Below the pieces are notes generated by a model. The model made no database searches, was not told the DNA's origin, and saw nothing but the letters and a program-made list of their open reading frames with translations. DNA of 64,000 nucleotides. It comes from Terriglobia bacterium. Its GTDB lineage: Bacteria > Acidobacteriota > Terriglobia > JAJPHL01. The translations under genes and the position numbers were made by a program. The DNA is taken from contig JAJPHL010000055.1 in the NCBI GenBank assembly GCA_021325275.1, forward strand, positions 124,001 through 188,000. Direction: 5' to 3'. Each line of letters starts with the position of its first letter. Within the stretch, counting starts at the first letter, position 1. Positions 1 through 9,123 of the stretch are shown here, in pieces.

Positions 1-378
1 CGTCGCGACCATCCCGAGCGATTCAACATGAAGAGCATTGGCGGTCACCTGGCCAACGGCGGCAGTTCGCGATTCTTTCTTCCGGTGGGTGGCGCCGATC
101 CGTCCGGCGACGCGGGTCTCGCCAAGCTGCGTGAAGTCTCGCCGCTCTTCGCGGTGCACAAAGGAATGCCGCCGTTTCTCTGCATCCACGGAACGAAGGA
201 CGATCAAGTTTCCTACGAGCAGTCGCCAATGATGTGCGACGCGATGCACAAAGTGGGCGCGGTGTGCGACATTATCACGGTGGAAGGCGGCGGTCACGGC
301 ATGAGCACGTGGAAAGCGCCGGAACAACAGCATTGGAAAACGGAAATGATCGAGTGGTTGAAGAAGACGCTGAAATAA
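1..378 (+). CDS. alpha/beta hydrolase (esterase/lipase type), 3' part only
   Basis: The reading frame is open from base 1 and ends in TAA at 376-378, so the window cuts off the N-terminal part. About 125 residues remain. They hold the typical end of an alpha/beta hydrolase: a strand followed by HGTKDDQV, where the Asp of the triad lies, then a helix and the GGGHGM segment carrying the catalytic His. The nucleophile Ser must lie upstream of the window. This pattern fits small secreted esterases of the acetyl-xylan esterase/BD-FAE type. The substrate cannot be told. The gene is followed after two bases by a long palindrome. Confidence 0.8.
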   Translation, partial: RRDHPERFNMKSIGGHLANGGSSRFFLPVGGADPSGDAGLAKLREVSPLFAVHKGMPPFLCIHGTKDDQVSYEQSPMMCDAMHKVGAVCDIITVEGGGHGMSTWKAPEQQHWKTEMIEWLKKTLK

Positions 379-380
379 AA

Positions 381-459
381 AACAGGCCCGAGGCCCGAGT
401 TCCGAGGCCCGAGTAAAACCAAGGCTCAACTACTCGGGCCTCGTGGCTCGGGCCTTGTT
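381..459. terminator. palindrome with tandem-repeat arms between convergent genes
   Basis: Left arm 381-415 and right arm 431-459 are reverse complements apart from a small indel. Each is built of copies of GGCCCGAG. It starts two bases after the stop of the hydrolase and ends just before the stop of the convergent DinB gene, so a bidirectional terminator is the simplest reading. There is no clear T-run. It belongs to a class of similar elements in this window. Confidence 0.6.
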
Positions 460-460
460 C

Positions 461-1165
461 TTACTTCGGAAACCCCGCGCTCTGCGCCGTCATCTTGGTT
501 TCCGTGATCTGTCCCAAGTGACGCCGTGTGTGCAACGACGCCAGCGTCAACCAATGGTCCAGCGTGAACGTGCCGGGACCGCCTGAGAACAAGTGCGCCT
601 TCAGCGGCAAATCCGGCTTGCTCAGCAATTCACGAATCGCCGCGTGACCCTCCTTATAGCGGCGTGCGGTTTCCGCGGCGCTCCATTGACCCTTGGGTTG
701 GAACGGGTCCGGCGCGATGATGCCGCGCGTCGAGCGATCCATGATGCGGACGCGCATCGTTTCCCACGCCGAGCCGATTTGCAGAAAGCCCGTGCGCGAA
801 CTGACGGCTTCTTCGATCGCGGCGTCCGGCTCTTTCGCGAGAGTTTGCTGCACGATGGGCGCAATGAATGCTTCCACAAGGATCACGTGCTCGGCGGTTT
901 CCTGCACGCTCCAGCGATCGGGAGCGGGCTTGAAGGTCCATTGCGCTTCGCTCAGTCCGTCGATGGCGGCGAGAAAGTCGCGTTCCGTGGAGTCGTGAAT
1001 CGCCAGCGCGTCGGTGCGCTCGGTGGCGGTGAGAGAGACGGTTGCCAGTGCTAAGGCGGTCGCTTGCATATAGAGTTCCTCCAGTTTTTCCTGGCGGATC
1101 CCGCTCAACAGATCCCGCCACTCGTGTTCGAGTTGTCCGAGAATGTTCAGATTCGGGTCCGTCAT
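461..1165 (-). CDS. DinB-like protein, coupled to an ECF sigma factor
   Basis: The protein has 234 residues. The start ATG (1163-1165) overlaps the sigma-factor stop as ATGA, so translational coupling supports it. From about residue 50 it is a DinB-like four-helix bundle with candidate metal ligands His93 (in AEHVILVE), His212 and His216 (in HTRRHLGQ). Bacterial DinB-like proteins are metal-binding and often linked to thiol-dependent transferase chemistry or stress, but no reaction can be assigned here. The first 45 residues are not typical of the family and are rich in charged helix; Met33 is a possible alternative start. The coupling to a sigma factor with no visible anti-sigma factor is unusual. 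Confidence 0.8.
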   Translation of the reverse strand: MTDPNLNILGQLEHEWRDLLSGIRQEKLEELYMQATALALATVSLTATERTDALAIHDSTERDFLAAIDGLSEAQWTFKPAPDRWSVQETAEHVILVEAFIAPIVQQTLAKEPDAAIEEAVSSRTGFLQIGSAWETMRVRIMDRSTRGIIAPDPFQPKGQWSAAETARRYKEGHAAIRELLSKPDLPLKAHLFSGGPGTFTLDHWLTLASLHTRRHLGQITETKMTAQSAGFPK

Positions 1166-1773
1166 GATGTTGTTTCCTTCGGTTGCAGATGGCGCCGCAG
1201 GCGCGCCACTGCGCTTCGATAGCGATGATCGGCGATGGCCGCCGTGACGCCCAGCGAGACACTCATTTCCTCGCCAGAAAGCCCCGCGAGTTTCGCGAGC
1301 AGGGCGTCCAGCTCCTCCGGCGAGCAAACTTCCGCCGCCAGATCGAGACAACGTCCGAGTTGCACGCAAGCGTCCAACGCCGCCGGCGTGCTGGACGCAT
1401 CGGGGATCGCCGGGCTGGCTTCTTCCTCACGCATTTCGCGTTGCCGCTTGCGGCGATACTGTCCGCCGCGCACGAACGCCGCGGTGCGAAACAAGAAACT
1501 CAGCACGGGACGCGCTTCGGGCGCCGACACGCTCTCACGGAATTCCCAAGTGCGCCAGCGCACGAAAAACGCCGCCCAGATTTCCTGGAATAAATCCTCG
1601 GCATGATCGCGTGGGACGCGCACCAGCAGCCAGCCCATCACGGCGCGAGCGTGCAGATCGAACAGCGCGCGGAAAGAATCTTCCACGGACAGTTCACCCG
1701 CTTGCCGCGCACGCAGGACCGCTTGCTCGTCGGTCAACGAGTTCCGATCCCTGACTGGGCGCGTTGTTTCCAT
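1162..1773 (-). CDS. ECF-type RNA polymerase sigma factor
   Basis: The protein has about 203 residues from the ATG at 1773; an upstream in-frame ATG at 1836 would add 21 residues without a better ribosome site. Region 2 is visible as an acidic helix with RDHAEDLFQEIW, the segment that binds core polymerase and the -10 element. A weaker C-terminal helix-turn-helix follows (LSGEEMSVSLGVTAA). It would redirect RNA polymerase to a small regulon. The next gene overlaps it by four bases and encodes a DinB-like protein rather than a zinc-binding anti-sigma factor, so how it is controlled is open. Sequence between regions 2 and 4 is longer and more variable than usual. Confidence 0.8.
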   Translation of the reverse strand: METTRPVRDRNSLTDEQAVLRARQAGELSVEDSFRALFDLHARAVMGWLLVRVPRDHAEDLFQEIWAAFFVRWRTWEFRESVSAPEARPVLSFLFRTAAFVRGGQYRRKRQREMREEEASPAIPDASSTPAALDACVQLGRCLDLAAEVCSPEELDALLAKLAGLSGEEMSVSLGVTAAIADHRYRSAVARLRRHLQPKETTS

Positions 1774-1829
1774 CGCGTACACCCGGTATATGCAGGAAGT
1801 GAGGTTTTTTCGCGGACAAAAAAGATTCT

Positions 1830-1893
1830 TAGCCACCGAGACACGGAGAACACCGAGAACCCGGGATTGGTTTTCTCGGTGTCTCGGTGGCTA
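1830..1893. repeat. palindrome with tandem-repeat arms, probable terminator
   Basis: Arms 1830-1844 and 1879-1893 are perfect 15-base reverse complements. The left side carries an extra copy of the 'cacggagaa/caccgagaa' unit. It ends five bases beyond the stop codon of the S9 peptidase gene (1898), so it probably terminates that transcript before the sigma-factor gene. Confidence 0.6.
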
Positions 1894-1897
1894 ATTC

Positions 1898-4564
1898 TTA
1901 GGGTTGCAGCTCGGAGACCAGCGTCGCGCCGCCCATCGACGGCAATACTTGCTCCATCTTCACCGGCTTACGGCTCGACTTGTCGACCCATGCCGTGAAT
2001 TTGTCGCCGGTGTCGGACGATCCCTCGAGCTTGAATGTATCGAACTTGCCCGCCGGCGTCTCAACGTTCTCCGATCCCGTGACTTTCACCTGCATCATTT
2101 GGACTTTAGCTTTCAGCACGTCAAAGTTGCGGTACGACGTGCTGTAGCCTTCCTTCAGCGGCAGCGTGGCGAGCGTCAGGAACATGTCACCGCCGTCGGC
2201 GAACAGCGGCCCGCCAAGATCGGCTTCGATCGGACGATCCGGTCCGTTGCCGCTCATTTTTCCAGACGCCTTGTTGCCGGCGACGTTCACTTCAACTATC
2301 ATCGGCCCCGATTGCACGGTGCGCTTGCGCATCGTCAGAGTGTCCGCGTTCAGCCACACTGTGTCGGTTGAGGGACCCATCGGCGTGTTGGCGGTTTGCA
2401 CCACGCTCCAGCCGTCGGCTTCTTTTTTCACCTCGGTAGTTTGCGATAGACTCATCGACTGCTCGCCGAGTTTCACTTTCACCGAATACTTATAGGAGCC
2501 GGGAGTCAACATCGCCGCCGGTTTCGGCGCGCCCACCGACGCGGGATCGACTTTCCTCGCCAGCACCACCGTCTTCGGGTCGACGGTAATTTCCTTCAAG
2601 CGCGCCATCACTTCCGGCGTGCCGCCCTCTTGGAATCGCCCGCCCAAATGCGCCGCCATGAATTTTTCGGCGGCTTCCATCATCGCCATGTTGTTCACCG
2701 GCCGCGCGAAGCCGTGGCCTTCGTCCGGTGCGACAATGTATTCCACAGGGAATCCGCGATCACGCAACGCGATCACGATTTGGTCGGACTCCGCTTTGTT
2801 CACGCGCGGATCGTTCGCGCCTTGCACCACCATCAGCGGCGTGCGAATCTTCGCGGCGGAATTCAGCGGCGATTGCCGCATCAATTGCGCTTTGCCCTCG
2901 GGCGTCCCGGGATCGCCCATGCGCGTGTGGAACATCGTTAAACCCGCTTCCCAGTACGGCGGGATGGTGCCGAGCAGCGTGATCAAGTTTGACGGCGCCA
3001 CAATCGCAACGGCCGCCGCGTACTTGTCGGGAGTGAAGGCCACTCCGGCCAAGGTGGCATAACCTCCATAGGACCCGCCGGAAATTCCCACGCGCTTGGG
3101 ATCGACGGTGCCTTGCTTCACGAGATAGTCGACGCCCCAGGTGAGATCGTCCTGCATTTTGTCGCCCCACTGTTTGTTGCCGGCGTCGAGGAATTTTTTG
3201 CCGAACGTCACCGATCCGCGGAAATTCGGCGCCAGCACCGCGTATCCGCGATTGGCCCAAAATTGCCAGTAAGGATTGGCGCCCCAAACGTCGCGCGCCC
3301 ATGGACCGCCGTGCGGAAACACGATCAGCGGCAAATTTTTTGCCGGCACGCCCTTGGGCAGCGTGAGATACGCGGGAATCATCAAGCCGTCGGACGATGG
3401 ATAATGGATCGCCGTCGTGTTCGCGAGATAATCGCGATTCAGTTTCTCGCGGCTCTTGTATTGCAGGGTCAGCACTTTGGTTTTGCGATCGAACAAGTAG
3501 ACCGAGCCGGGATCGTTGTCCGCGGTCGCCGAGACGAGCCACAGTTGATCGTCGGCGGTGGTGGAGCTGCGTCCCACTTGCTTGTGCGGCAGTTTGCTCT
3601 CGAGCAACTTCATGTCCGCTTCGTACGCTTTGTCGTGATACGTGCGGCGTTGCATGTCGTCGATGTAGACCACGGCTTGCAATTCGTCGGTGGCGGGCGA
3701 AAAAACTTCGCTGCTGATATCGACTTTCTTCAAAGGATCGGATTCCACCAGCGTTTCCTTGCCCGTCGCGGGATCGAGCACCGCGAGATGCGACAAATCG
3801 CCCGCGCCGTGATTGGTGTCGAGATACGCTGACCGGTTGTCCTTGGTGAATCCGGCCACCGAGCAGCTTTCGAGCACCGTGCAGGAGTAGATTTTCGTGA
3901 ACTTGTCGGCGTCGACGCGCAAAATTTCGCTGTCGCCGTTCTCCGCCGAGCGCTCGGCCAAGCGGAGCACGCCCGCGTGATCGAAATCCCAGCCGGCGAT
4001 GCGGTCGGTGTTCTTGCGCACCAGCGTGCGTTCGCCGGTCGAGATTTTCAGTTTGTACAAATCGTGCCAAGCTTTGTCGCGATCGTTCAATCCGATATAA
4101 GCGGTGTCAGGATCGTTCTTCGGCACGTCGAAGATTTCCACGCGCACACCTTTCAGGTCGGTGACATTGCGCGCGGCGGGCACCTGCGATCCGGCCGCGG
4201 GCGCGTCGGCGGGATTCACGGCGTACAAGTTGAAATTTTCGTCGCCGGCGTTGTCCTGCACGTAGAGGATGCACTTGCTGTCGCGAGTCCAGAAATACTG
4301 GGGGATCGGCCGCTTGGGATCGGCGGTAACGGGTTTGGCCGAATCGAATGGCGCGCCCGCTTTCTTCACCCAAATGTTGCGCGTGCCGTTCAGCGGCTTC
4401 ACGAACGACATAAATTTTCCGTCGGGCGACAGTTGCGCGGCGGAAATTTCAGGATCGCCGAAGATGAGTTCGCGATCGATGATGGGCGGCTGTTGCGCGA
4501 CGGCAAAAACAGTCGGGAGCGCCAGCGCACAGAGAAGCAGCGATAGTTTCTGGAAATGTTTCAT
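1898..4564 (-). CDS. secreted prolyl-oligopeptidase-family (S9) peptidase with an extra C-terminal domain
   Basis: The protein has 888 residues and starts with a signal peptide (about 1-23, ending AVA-QQ). Residues about 30-390 form a beta-propeller. Residues 400-660 form the S9 alpha/beta-hydrolase domain with Ser498 in GISGGSYGG, Asp585 in GANDPRV and His617 in DEGHGF. Such enzymes cleave short peptides, here in the periplasm or outside. S9 enzymes normally end near the His. This one continues for about 200 residues with a lipocalin/DUF3108-like beta-rich segment (repeated 'Y...V...G.E...T.AGKFDTF..E' pattern). A strong ribosome site (AGGAGG) lies about ten bases before the ATG. It is a single-gene unit followed by a palindrome. 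Confidence 0.9.
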   Translation of the reverse strand: MKHFQKLSLLLCALALPTVFAVAQQPPIIDRELIFGDPEISAAQLSPDGKFMSFVKPLNGTRNIWVKKAGAPFDSAKPVTADPKRPIPQYFWTRDSKCILYVQDNAGDENFNLYAVNPADAPAAGSQVPAARNVTDLKGVRVEIFDVPKNDPDTAYIGLNDRDKAWHDLYKLKISTGERTLVRKNTDRIAGWDFDHAGVLRLAERSAENGDSEILRVDADKFTKIYSCTVLESCSVAGFTKDNRSAYLDTNHGAGDLSHLAVLDPATGKETLVESDPLKKVDISSEVFSPATDELQAVVYIDDMQRRTYHDKAYEADMKLLESKLPHKQVGRSSTTADDQLWLVSATADNDPGSVYLFDRKTKVLTLQYKSREKLNRDYLANTTAIHYPSSDGLMIPAYLTLPKGVPAKNLPLIVFPHGGPWARDVWGANPYWQFWANRGYAVLAPNFRGSVTFGKKFLDAGNKQWGDKMQDDLTWGVDYLVKQGTVDPKRVGISGGSYGGYATLAGVAFTPDKYAAAVAIVAPSNLITLLGTIPPYWEAGLTMFHTRMGDPGTPEGKAQLMRQSPLNSAAKIRTPLMVVQGANDPRVNKAESDQIVIALRDRGFPVEYIVAPDEGHGFARPVNNMAMMEAAEKFMAAHLGGRFQEGGTPEVMARLKEITVDPKTVVLARKVDPASVGAPKPAAMLTPGSYKYSVKVKLGEQSMSLSQTTEVKKEADGWSVVQTANTPMGPSTDTVWLNADTLTMRKRTVQSGPMIVEVNVAGNKASGKMSGNGPDRPIEADLGGPLFADGGDMFLTLATLPLKEGYSTSYRNFDVLKAKVQMMQVKVTGSENVETPAGKFDTFKLEGSSDTGDKFTAWVDKSSRKPVKMEQVLPSMGGATLVSELQP

Positions 4565-4632
4565 GGATGACAGCCTCCTGACGGCTTGATGTACTGATGA
4601 TATCGCAGTCCTGCCAGGGAAATTGCTGAGGC

Positions 4633-6279
4633 TTACCGGGGGCCTGTTCTATCGAGCTGTCGCATAATCGCCGCCGCCTGCGTGTTGTTGGGATTCAACT
4701 CCAGCGCGTGGATCGCGTCGGCGCGTGCCAGGCCGGAGCGATTCTCGCGCAGGAACAAGAGCGCGCGATTCGAGTACGCGCGCGTCATGCCGGGCCATGA
4801 GACCATCGCACAGTTGAGGATCGCCAGAGCCTGGCGGTCGTTGCCGGCTTGCACTTGGATCGCGGCGTAGGAAATCACCACTTCGTTTTCCACCGAGGTG
4901 ACGGAACTGAGGCGGACAGCTTTTCGGAAATGTCGTTCGGCGGCGGTCCAATCGCGCTTTCGCGCGGCCAGCGATCCCAAGTTTTCCTGCAGCGTAAGAT
5001 CTTCCGGGTAAATGCGTTCCGCGTCGTTGAGAAGTCGTTGCGCGCGGTTAAGGTCGCCGCGCTCGACGTATTGCCAAGCGAGAAGCGCTTTGCCGCGCAC
5101 CGTGCTCGGATAGACACTTTGCGCCGCGGTGGCTAGCGACATCGCGTCTTTCCAGGCGAAATTGTGGGCGAAAGTTTGGGCGGCCATCGCGGCGACCGCG
5201 ATCGCAAGAAGCGGCACGGCGACGCGCGGCGCCTTTTCCTCAAGGCACTTGAAGCCGAGCGCGGCGACGATGCAAAATCCCGCGGACGGAAAGTACGCCC
5301 AACGTTCCGCGAAATTCACGGCGTTGGGAAAAAGGAAATTCGCGGTGATCGCCAGTCCCCCGAGATAGATCGTTCCCGCGAGGAAAAGCTCTCGGCCGCC
5401 GCGAAACCCGAGCCAAATCCAGCCCGCGACGAGCGCAACGGCCGGCACGATCCACAATGCAAGCTTGGTCCAGTCCAGGATGACGGGAATCGCGTTATAC
5501 GAGTAGTCAAACGTCAGCGGCGAGGGCCAAACGTGCAGCGAACACATGGTCCAGAAAAGGCGAATCGCGTTGGCCATCCGTAGAGGCGCGGTCAACGCCA
5601 CGAGTGGATTATTGACGAACGAAACGGAACCGATTCCGAAAACGCCCACCGCGTACGTGCGCAAAGCCAAGAAAATCATTGTGGCCGCGGCGTAGGCGCC
5701 GTACGCGTACTTTCGAATTTGCCGCTGATAGACCAAATCCGTCAGGAGAATGATCGGGAGAAAGCAAATAGCCGATTCCTTCGACGCCAGCGCGAGCCAA
5801 AAACAGATCGCCGCCGCGAGCGTCCGCCCACGCCAATGCAAAAGCCATCCGGCGAAGATGAACAACGCGGCCAACAGCTCGAGTCGCGAAAATGCCGGCG
5901 CAACCGCTTCCACGTGTAGGGGATGGACGGCGAAGATCAGCGCCGCGACGAGTGCGATACGCGGCCGCCCCAGGATTTCGAGCAGCAAGAAGTACAGCAG
6001 CACGACAACCGCGGCGTGCAGCGCGATGTTGACGGCGTGAAACGACGGCGCGTTCAACCCGAACGCCGCGATGTTCGCGCGATGCGCCAGCAATCCCACC
6101 GGACGCCAGCAGCCGTCGGTGGAGTACGGCGCCCAAATCATTTGCGAGAGCGGCATGTGCATCGCGTCGCCCTCCACGATCTCGGGAATGTCGTCGTAAA
6201 CGAATCCGTTCCACAGCGTATTAGCGTACACGCCGATCGAGATCGCGATGAGCAGCAGCGCGGCTTGCTTGGATGACAC
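4633..6279 (-). CDS. polytopic membrane protein with TPR repeats (TMTC/DUF1736-like)
   Basis: The protein has 548 residues. The N-terminal 390 residues contain about ten hydrophobic segments and begin with the motif N-x-F-V-x-D-D near residue 26, followed by WRPVG and HAVNIALH. This is the pattern of the GT-C fold in TMTC/DUF1736 proteins, whose acidic pair near the first membrane segment is thought to be catalytic in lipid-linked glycosyl transfer. Residues about 395-545 form TPR-type helix pairs, presumably periplasmic, that may bind acceptor proteins. A role in protein O-glycosylation is inferred from fold only. The gene runs away from the tRNA-Cys gene, 49 bases off. Confidence 0.75.
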   Translation of the reverse strand: MSSKQAALLLIAISIGVYANTLWNGFVYDDIPEIVEGDAMHMPLSQMIWAPYSTDGCWRPVGLLAHRANIAAFGLNAPSFHAVNIALHAAVVVLLYFLLLEILGRPRIALVAALIFAVHPLHVEAVAPAFSRLELLAALFIFAGWLLHWRGRTLAAAICFWLALASKESAICFLPIILLTDLVYQRQIRKYAYGAYAAATMIFLALRTYAVGVFGIGSVSFVNNPLVALTAPLRMANAIRLFWTMCSLHVWPSPLTFDYSYNAIPVILDWTKLALWIVPAVALVAGWIWLGFRGGRELFLAGTIYLGGLAITANFLFPNAVNFAERWAYFPSAGFCIVAALGFKCLEEKAPRVAVPLLAIAVAAMAAQTFAHNFAWKDAMSLATAAQSVYPSTVRGKALLAWQYVERGDLNRAQRLLNDAERIYPEDLTLQENLGSLAARKRDWTAAERHFRKAVRLSSVTSVENEVVISYAAIQVQAGNDRQALAILNCAMVSWPGMTRAYSNRALLFLRENRSGLARADAIHALELNPNNTQAAAIMRQLDRTGPR

Positions 6280-6313
6280 GCTTCCAGCTTAACGGGATCG
6301 GCGAACGGAATGC

Positions 6314-6319
6314 TATAAT
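6314..6319 (+). promoter_or_regulatory. -10 element of the tRNA-Cys gene
   Basis: A perfect TATAAT lies nine bases before the first base of the tRNA. The -35 side is weak: TTAACG at 6289-6294 would give a 19-base spacer. Confidence 0.55.
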
Positions 6320-6328
6320 CGTGAGATC

Positions 6329-6403
<75 letters not shown>

Positions 6404-6475
6404 GAAAACCTCATCTCGGCTCCAACGTGCTAGACTGCGAACGACCTTCAACAGCACGACCTTCAGGAGCACGAT

Positions 6476-8509
6476 ATGGATCCCGCTTCCTTCTTCAGCC
6501 ACTATTGGTGGATTTTCGCTGTCATCGCGATCATCTTCCTCTACAAGGCGATTCTACGTCTGGCCTTCGGCATGGTGATGATTCCCGACAACTCGATCGG
6601 CCAAGTAAAGAAAAAATTCGTGGTGGTCGGCGCGAATCGCCAACTACCGCCGGGAAAAATCATCGCGCTCAAGGGTGAGGCGGGAATTCAGGCCGACACG
6701 CTGGCGCCCGGATTGCATTTCGGACTTTATCCATGGCAATACGAGGTGACCGTCAATCCGTTCATCGTCGTGCCGCCGGGCAAAATTGGATTGATCGAAG
6801 CGTGCGACGGCAAACCGATGCCCGACGGACGAATCCTCGCCCACCAAGTTCCGTGCGACAACTTTCAAGACGCCCGCGCCTTTCTCGAAAACGGCGGCGA
6901 GCGCGGTCCACAGATGGCCGTGATACTGCCGGGAACATGGCGCATCAACACGTTCGTGTTTACGTTCCGCGTCGCCGACATGGTGCTCGTTCCGCCGGGA
7001 TTGCTCGGCGTGGTGGAAGCTCGCGACGGCCAGCCGCTCTCGGGCGGGCGCGTCCTCGGAAAATATGTGGAGTGCGATAGCTATCAGGACGTGCAGAAGT
7101 TCATCACCAACGGCGGCGAGCGCGGGCCGCAAATGCGGATCATTCCGCAGGGTCAGTATCGCATCAATCCGATGATGTTCGCGGTCTACATGGAACCGGT
7201 GATGGAAATTGCCGACAACATGGTGGGCATCGTCACGACGAAAGACGGCACGCCCTTGCCGGTGGGCGAGATCGCCGGCGCGGCAATCGAAGGACACAAC
7301 TCATTTCAAGACGCCGAAGCGTTCATCAAGAACGGCGGAAACAAGGGATTACAAGAGCAAGTGATTCTTGCAGGCCGGTATTTCATCAATCCACGCTTTG
7401 CAACGGTCGAGAGCGTGAAAATGACCGAGGTCCCGATCGCGCAAGTCGGCGTGGTGATCGCGTACGTCGGGAAAGAAGGCAAGGACGTCACCGGCGATGC
7501 GTTCAAGCACGGCAACTTGGTGACCAAGAATGAAAAAGGCGTGTGGGTCGAGCCGCTCGATCCAGGCAAATACGCGATCAATCCCTACACGCACAAAGTG
7601 GAGCTGGTGCCGACGGCGAACATCGTCCTCAACTGGGCGACGGGCAAAACGGAAGCGCACAAACTCGACGAGCGCTTGTGTACGATCACGGTGCGATCGT
7701 CGGACGGCTTCACGTTCAACCTCGACGTCAGCCAGATTATCCACGTGCCGCGCAACGACGCGCCCAAAGTGATCGCGCGCTTCGGCACCATGGTGAATCT
7801 CGTCACGCAAGTGCTCGAGCCGACCATCGGCAACTATTTTCGCAATGCCGCCCAGACCTCCGACGTGATCGAGTTCCTCAAAAAGCGCAGCGAACGTCAG
7901 GTGCAGGCCAAAACAGCCATCTCCGCCGCGCTGATCGACTACAACGTCAATGCGATCGACACGCTGATCGGCGACATCACACCTCCCGCGGAATTGATGA
8001 AGACGCTGACCGACCGCAAACTCGCCGAGCAGGAAAAAGTGACCTACGAAACACAGAAACTCGCCGAGGAGACGCGCAAGGAACTGGAGCAGGCGCGCGC
8101 GATGGCCGGTACGCAGTCGCAAGTGGTGACGGCGCAGCGCACCGTCGAGATCAAGGAGTTCGAGGCGCGCGCGCGTGTGAAGCAGGCCGAGGGCGAGGCG
8201 CAATCGAAGACCATCAATGCGAAGGCCGACGCCGAAGTGATCATCACCGTCGGCAACGCGGATGCGGAGAAGACGAAAGCCGTTGGCACATCCGAAGCGG
8301 ATGTCATCAAAATGAAGATTGCTTCGATGGAATCCGGCAACTATGCCGCCGTGCAGATCGCGCAAGCGCTGGCGTCCAACAAGATCAAACTAGTTCCCGA
8401 CATCATGGCCGGCGGCGGCGGCGATCAAGGCAGCTTGATCAACGTGCTGATCGCCAAGATGCTTCAAGGAAACGGCGTGGGAACGCCCGGATCAAAGGAG
8501 ACGGCGTAA
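6476..8509 (+). CDS. flotillin-like SPFH protein with repeated N-terminal module
   Basis: The protein has 677 residues. An N-terminal membrane segment (about 10-36) is followed by a module repeated three times (about 98-160, 170-235, 246-306) and a diverged fourth copy (about 320-372). Each copy runs 'P-G-x-x-G-x-V-x-A-x-DG-x-P-x-x-GR...F-Q-D-x-x-x-F-x-x-NGG-x-x-G-x-Q'. The SPFH/Band 7 core follows to about residue 510, then a long alanine- and glutamate-rich coiled coil to about 600 with the VKQAEGEAQ pattern typical of flotillins. Such proteins form membrane-bound oligomeric rings or cages. AGGAG lies eight bases before the ATG. It stands alone and faces the DoxX gene. Confidence 0.85.
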   Translation: MDPASFFSHYWWIFAVIAIIFLYKAILRLAFGMVMIPDNSIGQVKKKFVVVGANRQLPPGKIIALKGEAGIQADTLAPGLHFGLYPWQYEVTVNPFIVVPPGKIGLIEACDGKPMPDGRILAHQVPCDNFQDARAFLENGGERGPQMAVILPGTWRINTFVFTFRVADMVLVPPGLLGVVEARDGQPLSGGRVLGKYVECDSYQDVQKFITNGGERGPQMRIIPQGQYRINPMMFAVYMEPVMEIADNMVGIVTTKDGTPLPVGEIAGAAIEGHNSFQDAEAFIKNGGNKGLQEQVILAGRYFINPRFATVESVKMTEVPIAQVGVVIAYVGKEGKDVTGDAFKHGNLVTKNEKGVWVEPLDPGKYAINPYTHKVELVPTANIVLNWATGKTEAHKLDERLCTITVRSSDGFTFNLDVSQIIHVPRNDAPKVIARFGTMVNLVTQVLEPTIGNYFRNAAQTSDVIEFLKKRSERQVQAKTAISAALIDYNVNAIDTLIGDITPPAELMKTLTDRKLAEQEKVTYETQKLAEETRKELEQARAMAGTQSQVVTAQRTVEIKEFEARARVKQAEGEAQSKTINAKADAEVIITVGNADAEKTKAVGTSEADVIKMKIASMESGNYAAVQIAQALASNKIKLVPDIMAGGGGDQGSLINVLIAKMLQGNGVGTPGSKETA

Positions 8510-8524
8510 TCCGTCTCCCTTCGC

Positions 8525-8578
8525 CGCGGGCGCTTGTCTGGCCACAGGCGCTTGTTTGGCCGCGGGCGCTTGCTAATG
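8525..8578 (+). repeat. three tandem copies of an 18-base unit
   Basis: Units 8525-8542, 8543-8560 and 8561-8578 share the core GGGCGCTTG/AGGCGCTTG. They fill the gap between the convergent flotillin and DoxX genes and run into the last codons of the latter. No inverted partner arm is seen. Confidence 0.7.
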
Positions 8579-9070
8579 CGAGCGTGTTAAACGATAACGG
8601 TACAACACCGGCGCGAGATCGAGCGCCAAGAACACGGTGAAAACTGCCGCCGCTTTCATGACGCGCGAAGCGTTGATGGCCGCCGACTCGATCGGACGCA
8701 CCACGAGTCGTCCATACGCGATGAACGCAGGGACGCTGCCCAGACCTACATTGACGATCACAAAGCCGTACTCGCCACGCACGACGTGAAATGCCGCTGC
8801 GAGCACCATCACCGTCGTGAGTCCCACGCCTGCAAACGCCGTGAGTTTCGGTTTCACGCCGGTCATCGCCGGCAGGATCAGGCCGATGCCGCCCAAAAAC
8901 TCGCAGACCCCGATGAAGATCAGCAAGTCCTGTCCCACGGCGGAGAACCACGGGACTTGTTTTTGCGCCTGTTCCCATAGCGCGTTGTTGACCCAGACGA
9001 TTTTGCCGAATCCGTTGACGCTGAAGAAAAATCCCCAGATGATTTGCAAAGTCCACAGTGTGCGATTCAT
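8573..9070 (-). CDS. DoxX-like four-helix membrane protein
   Basis: The protein has 165 residues and four predicted membrane segments in the usual DoxX order, with a conserved F-x-x-G-x-x-K at the end of the first and 'FIGVCEFLGGIGLILP' in the second. GGAGG lies directly before the ATG at 9070. It is the third gene of the ArsR-SRPBCC-DoxX run. DoxX relatives are integral membrane proteins linked to thiosulfate or organic redox reactions in a few cases; most, like this one, have no known substrate. The long upstream extension of the frame is not used because the ribosome site decides the start. Confidence 0.85.
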   Translation of the reverse strand: MNRTLWTLQIIWGFFFSVNGFGKIVWVNNALWEQAQKQVPWFSAVGQDLLIFIGVCEFLGGIGLILPAMTGVKPKLTAFAGVGLTTVMVLAAAFHVVRGEYGFVIVNVGLGSVPAFIAYGRLVVRPIESAAINASRVMKAAAVFTVFLALDLAPVLYRYRLTRSH

Positions 9071-9123
9071 GTTTGCCTCCTTGCGTTTGGGTTTGTTTTC
9101 CTGGCCTGAAGAATTCCGTCCCG

